The notes: a model not told the origin generated them from the sequence alone. Positions 1 to 8,491 are shown, counted from the first letter of the stretch. The stretch: DNA of 64,000 nucleotides from Paenibacillus algorifonticola (GCF_000971975.1 NZ_LAQO01000007.1:242171-306170); one strand, 5' to 3'. Program-made: numbers and translations.

Positions 1-188
1 TTTCAAGCGCTCTCACATAATTGCCGGGATGCCACTCTAATGGCAGCAGCCGTATCGCTTGAAGTGAAAATTCATCGTCTCCTTTCATGGAGGTAAAGAA
101 AGCCAGCAATAATGGCAATATCGTTACGAGCGAAAATAAAAGTAATGCCGCGTAAGCCAATCCTTGTTCTACTTTAGATAATCTCATC
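1..188 (-). CDS. Carbohydrate ABC transporter permease, MalG-type (partial)
   Basis: Only the first 62 residues are in the window; the rest lies beyond base 1. The N-terminus (MRLSKVEQGLAY) leads into one hydrophobic segment at about residues 9-32, followed by a polar stretch, as in the first transmembrane helix of MalG-type sugar permeases (known family pattern). The start lies 8 bp after the stop of the next upstream permease, so the two are almost certainly co-transcribed with the solute-binding protein gene at 1129-2421. Together they would form the two-permease core of a CUT1 sugar importer. Substrate cannot be told from this piece. Confidence 0.8.
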
Positions 189-196
189 GTTCACCT

Positions 197-1069
197 CTAC
201 TCGCCTGCCTGATTCCGGCTGCCTATGGCATACTGAATCAAGGTGATAAACAGCGTTAATGCAAGAAGGAATACGGCCATTGCAGAGGCATACCCCATCC
301 GATACTCCTGGAAACTGGCACCCACGATTTGCGTAACGATCGTAGTGCTTGAATTCGCAGGGCCGCCGCCCGTTAATACAAATACCAAATCAAACACCTG
401 AAATGATCGAATCGTTGAAGTAACGAAAAGAAATAACGTCATCGGCTTTAGCAGCGGTACAGTAATGTACCAGAATTTTTTCAGTACAGAAGCTCCATCC
501 AAGCTGGCCGCCTCATAAAGACTTTCAGAAATACTTTGAATGCCTGCCAAAAAAATAATCATGGCGTAGCCTATTCCGGTCCAAATACCAATGACGATGA
601 CAGTCGGCAGCGAGGTAGCGGGATCTTGCAACCAGTTCCGGCCATCGATTCCGATAAGCCCAAGTAGGCTATTAACAGGTCCCTGCAGCGGGTCGAGCAT
701 CCAGAGCCATGTCATCGCAACCGCTACCGATGAAATAACTCCCGGCAAATAGATGAGTGCACGGAATGCGGCTAAAGCCTTCAGCCGCATCGAAAGCAAG
801 TTAGCAAGCACCAAGCCAAGCAGCATGCTAGGGACGACAGTGCCAATCCAATACAAGGCTGTATTTTTAACGGCTTGATGAAAAATGCTATCGTTCAGCA
901 AAAGGGAATAATTTTTCAAGCCGACCCATTTCGGTGCATTTAGCATCGTATAGTCGTTTAAGCTTAAATAAAATATCCAGAGAAGCGGCACCAAAATAAA
1001 CACTGTAAACAACAAGACATTCGGTAAAATTAAAAAATAGGGAATAAACCGGTTCCAGCCTTTTTGCAT
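197..1069 (-). CDS. Carbohydrate ABC transporter permease, MalF-type
   Basis: Inner-membrane subunit of a CUT1 sugar importer, 290 residues with about six hydrophobic segments. The cytoplasmic EAA loop that contacts the ATPase is visible (EAASLDGASVLKKF, about residue 190). The frame is open further upstream, but the ATG at 1069 has a good ribosome site (AGGAGGG 6-7 bases before it) and gives the usual short cytoplasmic N-terminus (MQKGWNRFIPYFL), so I start there. It is followed by a second permease 8 bp downstream and preceded by its binding protein. No ATPase gene is present, which is usual for this family in Bacillota, where a shared MsmX-type ATPase often serves. Confidence 0.9.
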   Translation of the reverse strand: MQKGWNRFIPYFLILPNVLLFTVFILVPLLWIFYLSLNDYTMLNAPKWVGLKNYSLLLNDSIFHQAVKNTALYWIGTVVPSMLLGLVLANLLSMRLKALAAFRALIYLPGVISSVAVAMTWLWMLDPLQGPVNSLLGLIGIDGRNWLQDPATSLPTVIVIGIWTGIGYAMIIFLAGIQSISESLYEAASLDGASVLKKFWYITVPLLKPMTLFLFVTSTIRSFQVFDLVFVLTGGGPANSSTTIVTQIVGASFQEYRMGYASAMAVFLLALTLFITLIQYAIGSRNQAGE

Positions 1070-1128
1070 AATACCCTCCTGAGATCGCTGGGACGGACTG
1101 TGATCCGTCCCTGTCCTCAATTGCAAAT

Positions 1129-2421
1129 TTATTTGGCGTTTGCAATTTCCTCCCTAGCCATTTTGGCATTTTCCTTTAAAGCTTCCTCGACAGGTCTAAT
1201 TCCGTTAAAAGCTTCTTCGAGCGCAATACGCAAATACTTAACGTTAATCGACCAGCTGCCGGAGGCACCGTATCCCTTAGCATCTTTAAGCGCCTCGAAA
1301 GCAATCTCGTTACCCTCTCCGAGCTTCACATATTCATCTCGAAGCGATTGAAGCGGCGGAATCGCCCCCGACTTGGAAGTAAACTCCAGCACATTGTCCT
1401 TCTCAAACCAATACTTTATAAAGGCCCAAGCTTCCTTCGGATGCTTCGTCTGCCCTGCAGCGGACAGAAACGTGCCTAACATTAGAGCAGTCTGCCTGCC
1501 GTCCGGGCCTGCTGGCGGCAGCACCCAGCCAATTTTGTCAGAGCCGATCGACTTTTGCAGCGACGCCGCGGCTTGCGTTGAAGTAAATGCCATCGCTGCC
1601 TGACTGTTTTGAAACGGCGTTCCCGAGGCTTGCTGCTGATTGGACGGAATAATCGCTCCCGCCTTGTACAAATCAACCTGCTTCTGCACAGGTTGCACGG
1701 AAACGGGGGAGTCAAACGTCGGGTCCCCCTCCGCATCATAAAAATCTTCGCCGAGCAGCAGAAGCAGCGATAAATAAGATTGCTCCCCATTGCTTGTCTG
1801 GATGTCGATACCGCCGCGAACCGTTTTGCCTCCCTCGACGACTTTGAGCTTGTCTGCATATTCAAATATTTCATCAAACGTCTTCGGCGGACTGTCTGCA
1901 TCCAAGCCCGCTTCCTTGAAGTAGTCCTTGCGCCATGCCAGCGGGCGGATTTCTGGCAGCAGCAGCCCATATTGACCGCCCTCATATTGACCGGCTGTTA
2001 AAATGTCAGGAAAAAAATCCTTCTGGCCTTCCCACTTATCGGCTTCAATAAATGGTGTCAGATTCAAATATTTTCCTTGGCTTACCGTAGAAATCAACTG
2101 CCCGAATCCCAGGCCCTGCACGTCCGGCTGCATTCCCCCGGAATAAGCAACCGTCAGCTTTTGAAAATATTCAGCCCATGGAATAAAGGTAGCCTCTACC
2201 TTAATGCCAGGATTTTTCGTCTCAAATTTTTGGATAATCGCTTCAACCGTTTCCGTTACGGTCTCATCCGTTCCCGGATACCATAATTTCAATGTCACCT
2301 CTTCATTAGAAGAGCCAGCTGCGGACGCCCCCTCTTTATGGGGCTGGCCCGACGAGCATGCGGTTAAAAGGGCTGTTAATGTCAGCACAATTGCGAGTGA
2401 TAGAGCCGTAATCTTCTTCAT
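1129..2421 (-). CDS. Extracellular sugar-binding lipoprotein of ABC transporter
   Basis: Family 1 extracellular solute-binding protein, 430 residues. The N-terminus is a lipoprotein signal (MKKITALSLAIVLTLTALL) ending in an LTAC lipobox, so the protein should be tethered to the outer face of the membrane. The body shows the usual sugar-binding pattern (LKLWYPGTDETVTETVEAI, then a GIKVEATFIPWAEY segment). A GGGGGA ribosome site precedes the ATG. It is the first gene of an operon with two permeases. The divergent AraC regulator at 2636 probably controls it; a TATAAT-like -10 for this direction lies at 2546-2551 but I see no convincing -35. Confidence 0.92.
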   Translation of the reverse strand: MKKITALSLAIVLTLTALLTACSSGQPHKEGASAAGSSNEEVTLKLWYPGTDETVTETVEAIIQKFETKNPGIKVEATFIPWAEYFQKLTVAYSGGMQPDVQGLGFGQLISTVSQGKYLNLTPFIEADKWEGQKDFFPDILTAGQYEGGQYGLLLPEIRPLAWRKDYFKEAGLDADSPPKTFDEIFEYADKLKVVEGGKTVRGGIDIQTSNGEQSYLSLLLLLGEDFYDAEGDPTFDSPVSVQPVQKQVDLYKAGAIIPSNQQQASGTPFQNSQAAMAFTSTQAAASLQKSIGSDKIGWVLPPAGPDGRQTALMLGTFLSAAGQTKHPKEAWAFIKYWFEKDNVLEFTSKSGAIPPLQSLRDEYVKLGEGNEIAFEALKDAKGYGASGSWSINVKYLRIALEEAFNGIRPVEEALKENAKMAREEIANAK

Positions 2422-2635
2422 ACCATTTCCCCCTGGATTCTTTCAGATCGAGTATACAAGCAGTATGTCATCCAGTTATCTGGTCTGAAACACAAACTCA
2501 TTATTCCTATTAACTTACTTGTATTAAAGCTCGTTAATGCTTACAATTATAGCATCATGCCTATCGCTCGTATTTATCACAAGTAAGCTAATATGTTTCA
2601 AAAATGCAGACTGCTGCTAGGAAAGGTCGTTCCCC

Positions 2636-3571
2636 ATGAAAAATCTTATTGAGTTTAGCAATCAAAGCTCATTGGATCACTTGAACATTAATATCCGCTG
2701 GTTAAAGGAGTGGAAAATAACGAAGGCGCATGAGCATTTGTTTATTTTTCCCTACACGACCTTCTGGATTGTCTTGTCCGGGACAGCTGTCATTGAGCTC
2801 AATCACATCCGCTATTCCCTTAAGAAAGGAGACATTGTTTCCATCGCTCCCAAAACGACTCAATCTTGGAAAGGACTAAGTACCGACCAGCCTTTTCATT
2901 ATTTATCATTGGCTTGCGAAGCCAAAGTTGGAGCGATGGATTTTATTCATTCCTACCGTTTTCCCCACGTCGTCTCTGATGCCCCTTCCGAAGAAGTACA
3001 CGCTTTAATTGAAGAATGGAGAAGGCTGGCAGACGATTATAACGCTTTTCTGCAGCCATTTGACGAAAAGGACATTAAATCGAGCGAGAAGGGCTACGAC
3101 AAAGAATTTCCTTTATTTAAATTAAGTACAGACCAAACGATTCAGCATTTAAAAATTCGCGCAAAGGGCATGTTGTGGGTACAGCAGCTGTTTCAAACGA
3201 TCCGTTACCGGCTTCCTGATCAACCCGTCCCTTATGATGACCGTGTATTCGAGATTTGTGATTATGTAGAAAAACGCTTGGATAAGCCGCCATCACTTGA
3301 CGATCTTGCCGCCTATGTATCACTCAGCAAGGAGCAGCTGCGAACGCTGTTTCAAACGACTTACGGGTTGTCCCCCATGAAATATGTTCGACATGCCCGT
3401 CTCCAGCGGGCCAGAGATTTGCTTATGCTGACCTCCTATCCGATTAAAGATATTGCAAGTCAAATAGGCTTTGAAGATCAGCACCATTTCTCCCGGGCCT
3501 TTCAGCAATCAGAGGGCATGTCGCCGATGGCGTATAGACGCCGTCTGCTGCAAGGGATCAAGCATGAGTAA
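2636..3571 (+). CDS. AraC-family transcriptional regulator with cupin sensor
   Basis: 311 residues. The N-terminal half reads as a cupin-like ligand-binding barrel (HEHLFIFPYTTFWIVLSG, then a short KKGDIVSIAP strand). The C-terminal ~100 residues are a double helix-turn-helix of the AraC/XylS type (LAAYVSLSKEQLRTLFQTTY, later IASQIGFEDQHHFSRAFQQ). It is transcribed away from the sugar ABC operon, with 214 bp between them, so it most likely senses the imported sugar and controls that operon. The formylglycine-generating enzyme gene starts 50 bp downstream on the same strand and probably shares the transcript. An AGGAAAGG ribosome site supports the start. Confidence 0.9.
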   Translation: MKNLIEFSNQSSLDHLNINIRWLKEWKITKAHEHLFIFPYTTFWIVLSGTAVIELNHIRYSLKKGDIVSIAPKTTQSWKGLSTDQPFHYLSLACEAKVGAMDFIHSYRFPHVVSDAPSEEVHALIEEWRRLADDYNAFLQPFDEKDIKSSEKGYDKEFPLFKLSTDQTIQHLKIRAKGMLWVQQLFQTIRYRLPDQPVPYDDRVFEICDYVEKRLDKPPSLDDLAAYVSLSKEQLRTLFQTTYGLSPMKYVRHARLQRARDLLMLTSYPIKDIASQIGFEDQHHFSRAFQQSEGMSPMAYRRRLLQGIKHE

Positions 3572-3621
3572 GCTTGTGTATCTGTGGATATAAAATCATA
3601 TAAAAAGAGGGATATCAATTG

Positions 3622-4614
3622 ATGAGTGATGAAATGGATCGTCAGCCTGACAAGTCTTGTTGTGCAGCAAGACGCCAAGACAACAGCATAGTTCCCCTAT
3701 CTTCATCTATGACCTTCCATAAAACGATGAAAGAAGGCAAGCCTTCCGAAAATCCGCCACAAACCCATATGATATTATTATCGGGCGGCACTTTTCGGAT
3801 GGGAACCGACGATTTAGAAGGGTTTCCCAGCGACGGGGAAGGACCGGTTCGCGAGGTTGAGCTATCTCCGTTTTATATAGATGCCCATGCGGTCAGCAAC
3901 CAAGCATTCAAACAATTTGTTGATGATACTGGCTACGTAACCGAATCCGAGCAATATGGCTGGTCCTACGTATTCCATCTTTTTGTTTCAGAGGCATGTG
4001 CGCGGACGGTTACCCGATCTGTTCAACGCACACCATGGTGGTGGGTCGTGGATGGCGCCGACTGGAAGCATCCGGATGGGCCGGATTCCAGCATTGAAGA
4101 CCGGATGGATCATCCTGTCGTACAGGTTTCCTTTAACGATGCCTTAGCCTATTGCAAATGGTCAGGGAATCGGCTCCCAACAGAGGCTGAGTGGGAGTAT
4201 GCTGCTCGTGGTGGACTGGATCAAAAGCGTTATCCTTGGGGAGATGAATTGAAGCCCGACGGACAATATCGATGCAACATCTGGCAGGGAAAATTTCCGA
4301 CAATGAATACTAACATGGATGGGTATGCAGGGACTGCGCCTGTAGATGCCTATTTGCCGAATGGATATGGCTTGTACAATGTCGTCGGGAATGTATGGGA
4401 ATTCTGTGCGGACTGGTTTAGTGTTGATTATCATCAATCAGCTTCGCCTCTAAACCCCCAAGGACCTCCGGGAGGACAAAGCAAGGTGATGAAGGGCGGC
4501 TCCTACCTGTGCCATCGCTCCTACTGCAATCGTTATCGGGTTGCCGCCCGCAGCTCCAATACGCCCGACAGCGCTTCCGGCAATATGGGATTCCGCTGCG
4601 CAAGAGATGCCTGA
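3622..4614 (+). CDS. Formylglycine-generating enzyme (SUMF1/FGE family)
   Basis: 330 residues with the full SUMF1 fold. Known members oxidise the active-site cysteine of type I sulfatases to formylglycine. The C-terminal region closely follows the human and bacterial FGE pattern: KGGSYLCHRSYC with both active-site cysteines (about residues 297 and 302), then RYRVAARSSNTPDS and GFRCARD. Many SUMF1-domain paralogues lack these cysteines, so this looks like a true oxygen- and copper-dependent FGE. A short N-terminal SCCAARR motif is also present. The ATG at 3622 is used; a TTG at 3619 directly before it is also possible. It sits behind an AraC regulator, and no sulfatase gene is in the window. 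Confidence 0.88.
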   Translation: MSDEMDRQPDKSCCAARRQDNSIVPLSSSMTFHKTMKEGKPSENPPQTHMILLSGGTFRMGTDDLEGFPSDGEGPVREVELSPFYIDAHAVSNQAFKQFVDDTGYVTESEQYGWSYVFHLFVSEACARTVTRSVQRTPWWWVVDGADWKHPDGPDSSIEDRMDHPVVQVSFNDALAYCKWSGNRLPTEAEWEYAARGGLDQKRYPWGDELKPDGQYRCNIWQGKFPTMNTNMDGYAGTAPVDAYLPNGYGLYNVVGNVWEFCADWFSVDYHQSASPLNPQGPPGGQSKVMKGGSYLCHRSYCNRYRVAARSSNTPDSASGNMGFRCARDA

Positions 4615-4650
4615 TTTTGCATCAACCACTTCTGCTTTTCCGCTATAAAA

Positions 4651-4712
4651 AAAAAGCTCTCCTGCTTGTAGTCGGCATTCGTGAAGCCGGACCTCATGCA
4701 GGAGAGCTTTTT
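4651..4712. terminator. Bidirectional intrinsic terminator
   Basis: A perfect 15-bp inverted repeat (4651-4665 with 4698-4712) around a 32-base spacer, with A-tract on the left and T-tract on the right. It lies between the convergent FGE gene and the MFS gene and can end both transcripts. Confidence 0.85.
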
Positions 4713-4760
4713 AATTAATGGCATTCATTTTGATGTAGAAGCGTACAGATTTAAATTTGC

Positions 4761-6410
4761 TTATTCAGTCGGCTGACCGACAAGCTTGCCGCGCAGCTTG
4801 GTGCTTGCATCCGTTTCAGGCGCCACTTCCGGGGATGCCGGCTGCGGCGCTGCATTCGTGGTGCGAAGCGGAATTTCTTTCAGGAAGAAAGTCAGAATAA
4901 CCGCGCCAACCAAAATGAGCGTACCTGCAAGAAATACGGTAGAAAGCGACGAAGCAAGCGCCTCGCGAAGCATTTCAACCATTTTTGTAAATAACGGTTG
5001 AAGGTCGGCTGGCAAGCTCTGATGCAGCTTCTCCAGCTCAGGCTGATTCGTCAGCATTTGCGGGTTGGCAAATACGGCGAATTCTTGAGCTACTTTCGGA
5101 TCAAGCTTGCTTAGATCAACCGCTTCCCCAGACTGGGCAAGCTCCGTCAGGTTGTTTTTCAAGCTGGTTGAAAGCACGGTGCCCATTACGGCAATCCCGA
5201 TCGTGCCGCCCATATTACGGAACAGCTGCATCGCAGCGGTAACGGCGCCAAGCTCCTTGAATGGAACCGCATTTTGAATCGCGAGCGAGAATACCGGCAT
5301 CCCAAGGCCAAGACCAAGGCCAAAAACAGTCATCGCCAGAACCGCCATCCATACGCTGTTCATGAACACCATCATCACCATACCCGCCACCATAAGCGGC
5401 ATGCCGATTAAGGCGAAGCGTTTATATTTGCCCGATTTGCTGATCATTTGACCGCCAATAGCGCTCGTAATGACCATACCAATCGACATAGGCATCGTTA
5501 CATATCCGGCATAGGTTGGTGAAATCGCCAGCACGCCTTGCACGAAGAAGCTGAGGTAAATCAATGCGCCCATCATCCCAAAGTTCATCAGGAAGCCAAT
5601 CACATTAGATAGTGTAACGATACCATTTTTGAAAAAATGAAGCGGCAGCACTGGGCTTTTCGCCTTTGCTTCAACAGCTACAAAAATGATCGCTGATACG
5701 ATCGTTACCGCGAATAAACCAATGGTTTGGGCAGAGCCCCAAGCATATTTCGTACCTGCCCATGTAAAAGCAAGCAGCAATGGCACGAGCGTTGTTGTCA
5801 GAAACAGCGAGCCCAAGTAGTCAATCGACTCGGATTGCTTGCGCTCCGTCTTCGGAAACAGCATCAAAATCATAATGAAGGCGATAATGCCGATCGGCAG
5901 GAAAATCCAGAACACCCAGTGCCACGCCATGTGGTCAACGATATAACCGCCGAAGGTTGGGCCAAGAACGCTGGAAAAACCAAAAACGGCTGTCATAATT
6001 CCAGTCCATTTGCCGCGTTCCCTTGGCGGGAATAAGTCGCCTACTGCGGTAAAAGCCGTTGCCATTATAATACCTGCGCCCACACCTTGAATCGCACGGT
6101 AGAAAATCATTTGGTAAACGTCAGTCGACGTTCCTGCAAGAAAGGCGCCGATAATGAAAAATAAAATACCGGCTAATATAAATGGCTTACGTCCGTAAAT
6201 ATCCGACAGCTTGCCGACAAGAACGGTTGCGATGGTTGAAGTCAGCATGTAGATCGAAATCGACCATGTATACAGCTCCATCCCGTGCAGCTCCGCAATA
6301 ATTCTTGGCATCGCCGTACTGACGATGGTTTGGTTGATCGCTGCAAAAAACATGGCGAACATAATCGCAACCATAATGGTCAGCTTTCTTTTTTGTGATA
6401 AATGTTCCAT
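4761..6410 (-). CDS. DHA2-family (14-helix) MFS drug exporter
   Basis: 549 residues with about 14 hydrophobic segments, the size and layout of EmrB/QacA-type proton-driven multidrug exporters. The family loop motif (KLSDIYGRKP, about residue 65) and the antiporter motif C region (SSVLGPTFGG, about residue 145) are visible. The C-terminus is a short polar, proline- and alanine-rich tail. The start has a GAGGGGA ribosome site. It is the second gene of a MarR-MFS pair: the MarR gene stop is 32 bp upstream, so export is probably induced when a drug-like ligand releases the regulator. The actual substrate is unknown. Confidence 0.93.
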   Translation of the reverse strand: MEHLSQKRKLTIMVAIMFAMFFAAINQTIVSTAMPRIIAELHGMELYTWSISIYMLTSTIATVLVGKLSDIYGRKPFILAGILFFIIGAFLAGTSTDVYQMIFYRAIQGVGAGIIMATAFTAVGDLFPPRERGKWTGIMTAVFGFSSVLGPTFGGYIVDHMAWHWVFWIFLPIGIIAFIMILMLFPKTERKQSESIDYLGSLFLTTTLVPLLLAFTWAGTKYAWGSAQTIGLFAVTIVSAIIFVAVEAKAKSPVLPLHFFKNGIVTLSNVIGFLMNFGMMGALIYLSFFVQGVLAISPTYAGYVTMPMSIGMVITSAIGGQMISKSGKYKRFALIGMPLMVAGMVMMVFMNSVWMAVLAMTVFGLGLGLGMPVFSLAIQNAVPFKELGAVTAAMQLFRNMGGTIGIAVMGTVLSTSLKNNLTELAQSGEAVDLSKLDPKVAQEFAVFANPQMLTNQPELEKLHQSLPADLQPLFTKMVEMLREALASSLSTVFLAGTLILVGAVILTFFLKEIPLRTTNAAPQPASPEVAPETDASTKLRGKLVGQPTE

Positions 6411-6442
6411 AAGTTAAATCTCTTCCCCTCATCCGGTATGAA

Positions 6443-6871
6443 TTAAGTATGAATATGATCGTTTAGCTTTCTGAAAATCCGTTTTAAATGTGCGATGTCC
6501 TCTGGAGCCAAACAGTCCAACATCATGCTCAGCGTCTCTTTTTGATCATCCGATATTTGGTCCAGTGTAGCTTTCCCTTTATCAGTAATATCGATGTATA
6601 CGACGCGGCGGTCTTCCTCATCCCTAACCCGATCAATATTGCCCTCTGCAGAAAGCTTATCAGCCAATCCCGTTATAGCAGCAGCGGAAATGCACATCTT
6701 CTCTGCCAGATCGGACACTCTTTGCTGTCCCCCCTGCTTGAGCCAATAAAGCAGCTTGAATTGGGACAACGACATATTCCCTTGCATCCGCTTGTTCCAC
6801 TCTGTATTCGCATTTCTCATGATCGATTTAAACATGGTGGAGAGCTCGACAACGTCTTCCTTGCTTGGCAT
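6443..6871 (-). CDS. MarR-family transcriptional regulator
   Basis: 142 residues with a winged helix-turn-helix (RVSDLAEKMCISAAAITGLA) and the wing DEEDRRVVYIDITDKG, both typical of MarR. I start at the ATG at 6871 because AAGGAGTG lies directly before it; the frame is open 12 codons further but without a ribosome site. It is the first gene of a two-gene operon with the MFS exporter, the usual arrangement in which MarR represses its own operon. A matching promoter and an inverted repeat lie just upstream. Confidence 0.92.
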   Translation of the reverse strand: MPSKEDVVELSTMFKSIMRNANTEWNKRMQGNMSLSQFKLLYWLKQGGQQRVSDLAEKMCISAAAITGLADKLSAEGNIDRVRDEEDRRVVYIDITDKGKATLDQISDDQKETLSMMLDCLAPEDIAHLKRIFRKLNDHIHT

Positions 6872-6939
6872 GTATTCACTCCTTCCTTGTTTGTTTTCAT
6901 CGTACAATCATCCCAGCGCTTCCCAATAAAGCGCAATTA

Positions 6940-6997
6940 ATAAATATTTCATTACTAAACTATTTATCACTATAAATCTTTTCGTGAAATTAGTCAA
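6940..6997 (-). promoter_or_regulatory. Promoter and candidate MarR operator
   Basis: On the minus strand TTGACT (6992-6997) and TATAGT (6969-6974) are separated by 17 bp, a good sigma-A promoter. Overlapping the -10 and start site is an inverted repeat ATAAATA/TATTTAT (6961-6967 and 6940-6946), well placed for MarR autorepression. The promoter is seen in sequence; its use as an operator is inference. Confidence 0.6.
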
Positions 6998-7053
6998 TGC
7001 TTTAGCCTATTTGATTTTGGGACAGCTGGAGCATCACTCCTGCAAAATCAGAA

Positions 7054-7087
7054 AGAGCCGAAATCTGCAAAAACAGATCTCGGCTCT
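7054..7087 (-). terminator. Intrinsic terminator of the isomerase gene
   Basis: A 14-bp stem with one mismatch (7054-7067 with 7074-7087) and a 6-base loop, followed on the minus strand by a T-rich stretch. It ends the transcript of the gene at 7131-7982. Confidence 0.75.
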
Positions 7088-7130
7088 TACTATTCTAACT
7101 ATAATAATTGTCGTTTATGATGGGTGCGTT

Positions 7131-7982
7131 CTAAAGCTCAGCCAACAGTTTAGTCAAAGCTTTATAGCTGATCTCAATGCTTTCCAGCTCGCCTTTGTTT
7201 GTTGCATCCTGCTCTACAATAATGTATTTAGTGCTTGTGTGCTTTTGGGTCGCCTGCAAAATGCCCGCAATATCAATCGAGCCTTCTCCTATTTCGGTGA
7301 ACACATCCGGGCTTCCAATCGACATAAACGTTCCCATCGTCACTGGCTCGTTCTCATCAAGCGTTTCAAAAAGGTTAACGGGATTAACGCTCGCCGGCAA
7401 ATCCTTCTGATGAATAAATTCGCAGCGGCTGCCCAGCTTCTCGATATAGCTTATAACATCAACACCGCCGCGCAGCGCCCAATAGGTATCAAGCTCGAAG
7501 CCGACATTTTCAGGAGAAGTATGCTCCAAAATAATATCGAGCGCATAGCTTCCATTGAACTTCTGGAACTCATGGAAATGGTTATGATAAAGCAGGCTGA
7601 TGCCCTGCTCGCGCATTTGGCTTCCGTAGCGGTTCAGCTTCTCGCTGAATGCAAGGACGTCCTCGTAATTGGTGAAAAAAGAAATCGGAATAATCGTTTT
7701 CGTACAGCCCAGCTCTTTATTGAAGGCAATGACATCAGCGATTTGCGCATCGTCCGAGACGAAAATATGCGTGGCGATCACGTTCAAGCCCGCTTGATCT
7801 ACCAGCTGCTTCAAATCGGAAGCCTTTAAATCGCCCAGCTTGAACAGGTCCTGACCTGTAAAATCGAGTGGAATTTCGATATTTTTGTAGCCAATTTCCG
7901 CAATTTTATTCAAAGTGCCTGCGCGATCACGCGCAAATTCGGTTTTAGCAGAAAACAACTGCAATCCTATTTCCAATGACAT
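7131..7982 (-). CDS. Sugar phosphate isomerase/epimerase-like TIM-barrel protein
   Basis: 283 residues of the xylose-isomerase-like TIM-barrel superfamily. Candidate metal ligands and catalytic residues sit where the family puts them: GFELDTYWALRGG (Glu/Asp, about residue 175), FIHQKD (His/Asp) and a C-terminal IVEQDA (Glu). No signal peptide, so cytoplasmic. Members isomerise or epimerise free sugars, keto-sugars or inositols, and the exact reaction cannot be read from sequence. It is monocistronic with its own promoter and a CcpA-like site, and points the same way as the kinase/transketolase operon beyond the toxin-antitoxin module. It may supply an isomerase step for that pathway. Confidence 0.82.
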   Translation of the reverse strand: MSLEIGLQLFSAKTEFARDRAGTLNKIAEIGYKNIEIPLDFTGQDLFKLGDLKASDLKQLVDQAGLNVIATHIFVSDDAQIADVIAFNKELGCTKTIIPISFFTNYEDVLAFSEKLNRYGSQMREQGISLLYHNHFHEFQKFNGSYALDIILEHTSPENVGFELDTYWALRGGVDVISYIEKLGSRCEFIHQKDLPASVNPVNLFETLDENEPVTMGTFMSIGSPDVFTEIGEGSIDIAGILQATQKHTSTKYIIVEQDATNKGELESIEISYKALTKLLAEL

Positions 7983-8010
7983 AAAAGTAATTCCCCTCTC
8001 GATGTGAGCA

Positions 8011-8035
8011 TAAAAACGTTTACATTCTTTTTATA
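8011..8035 (-). promoter_or_regulatory. Candidate cre (CcpA) site at isomerase promoter
   Basis: On the minus strand the 14-mer TGTAAACGTTTTTA (8011-8024) matches 13 of 14 positions of the cre consensus TGWAANCGNTNWCA. It lies just downstream of a TATAAA -10-like box (8030-8035), over the expected start site, a position where CcpA represses. This suggests glucose repression of the 7131-7982 gene. Confidence 0.55.
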
Positions 8036-8126
8036 CCTTAAAGCTTGCGCCAGCGTCAATGTTCGATATTTTGCGCTGCTAAAGCTTATTCTAAATATAC
8101 ATATCTATCCATTCAAGCCTTTGCCA

Positions 8127-8135
8127 TGATATAAT
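8127..8135 (+). promoter_or_regulatory. Extended -10 promoter of the toxin mRNA
   Basis: TGATATAAT (8127-8135) is a perfect extended -10 element (TGn plus TATAAT) about 65 bases before the toxin start. No good -35 is present, which an extended -10 does not need. Start of transcription would be near 8142. Confidence 0.5.
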
Positions 8136-8200
8136 CACAAAGCAATAGAATAGTCTAAAAGGGTCGGTCGGCTACCTCTCTACGAAGGGAGGGATGCCCT

Positions 8201-8281
8201 GTGACAGTTTTCGAAGCAATAATGCTAATGCTTACCTTCGGTACGCTTATCGTGATGCTACTGTCCCATAAACGCAAATAG
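8201..8281 (+). CDS. Putative holin-like type I toxin peptide
   Basis: A 26-codon gene starting with GTG behind a strong GAAGGGAGGGA ribosome site (8184-8194). The peptide begins VTVFEAIMLMLTFGTLIV, a single hydrophobic helix, and ends in a basic HKRK tail. This matches the Bacillota family annotated as putative holin-like toxins, members of type I toxin-antitoxin systems of the TxpA/RatA kind, whose toxins insert in the membrane. An antisense promoter and conserved hairpins lie directly downstream, as expected. It sits alone between two minus-strand sugar-catabolism genes. Confidence 0.75.
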   Translation: MTVFEAIMLMLTFGTLIVMLLSHKRK

Positions 8282-8413
8282 ACCGCCACCCTCGCAAAGG
8301 AATGCGGTCTATTTGTAATCTCATTCATTGCGGAGCCTACCGCCCTTAAAAGCGGCTATTGCGCAGAGAGTCGTGTTACCAGCACGGCTCTCTTTGCATT
8401 GTACGCATAATCT
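8276..8413 (-). ncRNA. Predicted antisense RNA antitoxin (RatA-like)
   Basis: A minus-strand RNA is predicted from the promoter at 8420-8449 down to a perfect 11-bp hairpin (8276-8286 with 8304-8314) that overlaps the toxin stop codon. It would pair with the 3' half of the toxin mRNA, the arrangement known for TxpA/RatA. The loop GTGTTACCAGCAC (8373-8385) resembles a loop I recall from related antitoxin RNAs. Both ends are estimates. Confidence 0.6.
8365..8397 (+). terminator. Terminator hairpin of the toxin mRNA
   Basis: An 11-bp stem (8365-8375 with 8383-8393, one G-U pair) with a 7-base loop, followed by a short T-rich stretch. On the plus strand it would end the toxin mRNA; on the minus strand it forms the 5' stem-loop of the antitoxin RNA. 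Confidence 0.6.
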
Positions 8414-8419
8414 ACGTTC

Positions 8420-8449
8420 ATTATAACACGCACCGTCGACAGATGTCAT
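8420..8449 (-). promoter_or_regulatory. Promoter of the antisense antitoxin RNA
   Basis: On the minus strand ATGACA (8444-8449) and a perfect TATAAT (8420-8425) are separated by 18 bp. It faces the 3' end of the toxin gene with no coding sequence of its own, so it most likely drives the antitoxin RNA. Confidence 0.6.
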
Positions 8450-8491
8450 ACAGAATCATTTATAAAGCAATCTAAAGTGTTTATTACACCG

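Noticed and set aside
6984..7829. 281-codon open frame on the plus strand opposite the isomerase gene
   Set aside because: Mirror frame of a well-supported TIM-barrel gene; no ribosome site, basic low-complexity product and no family pattern.
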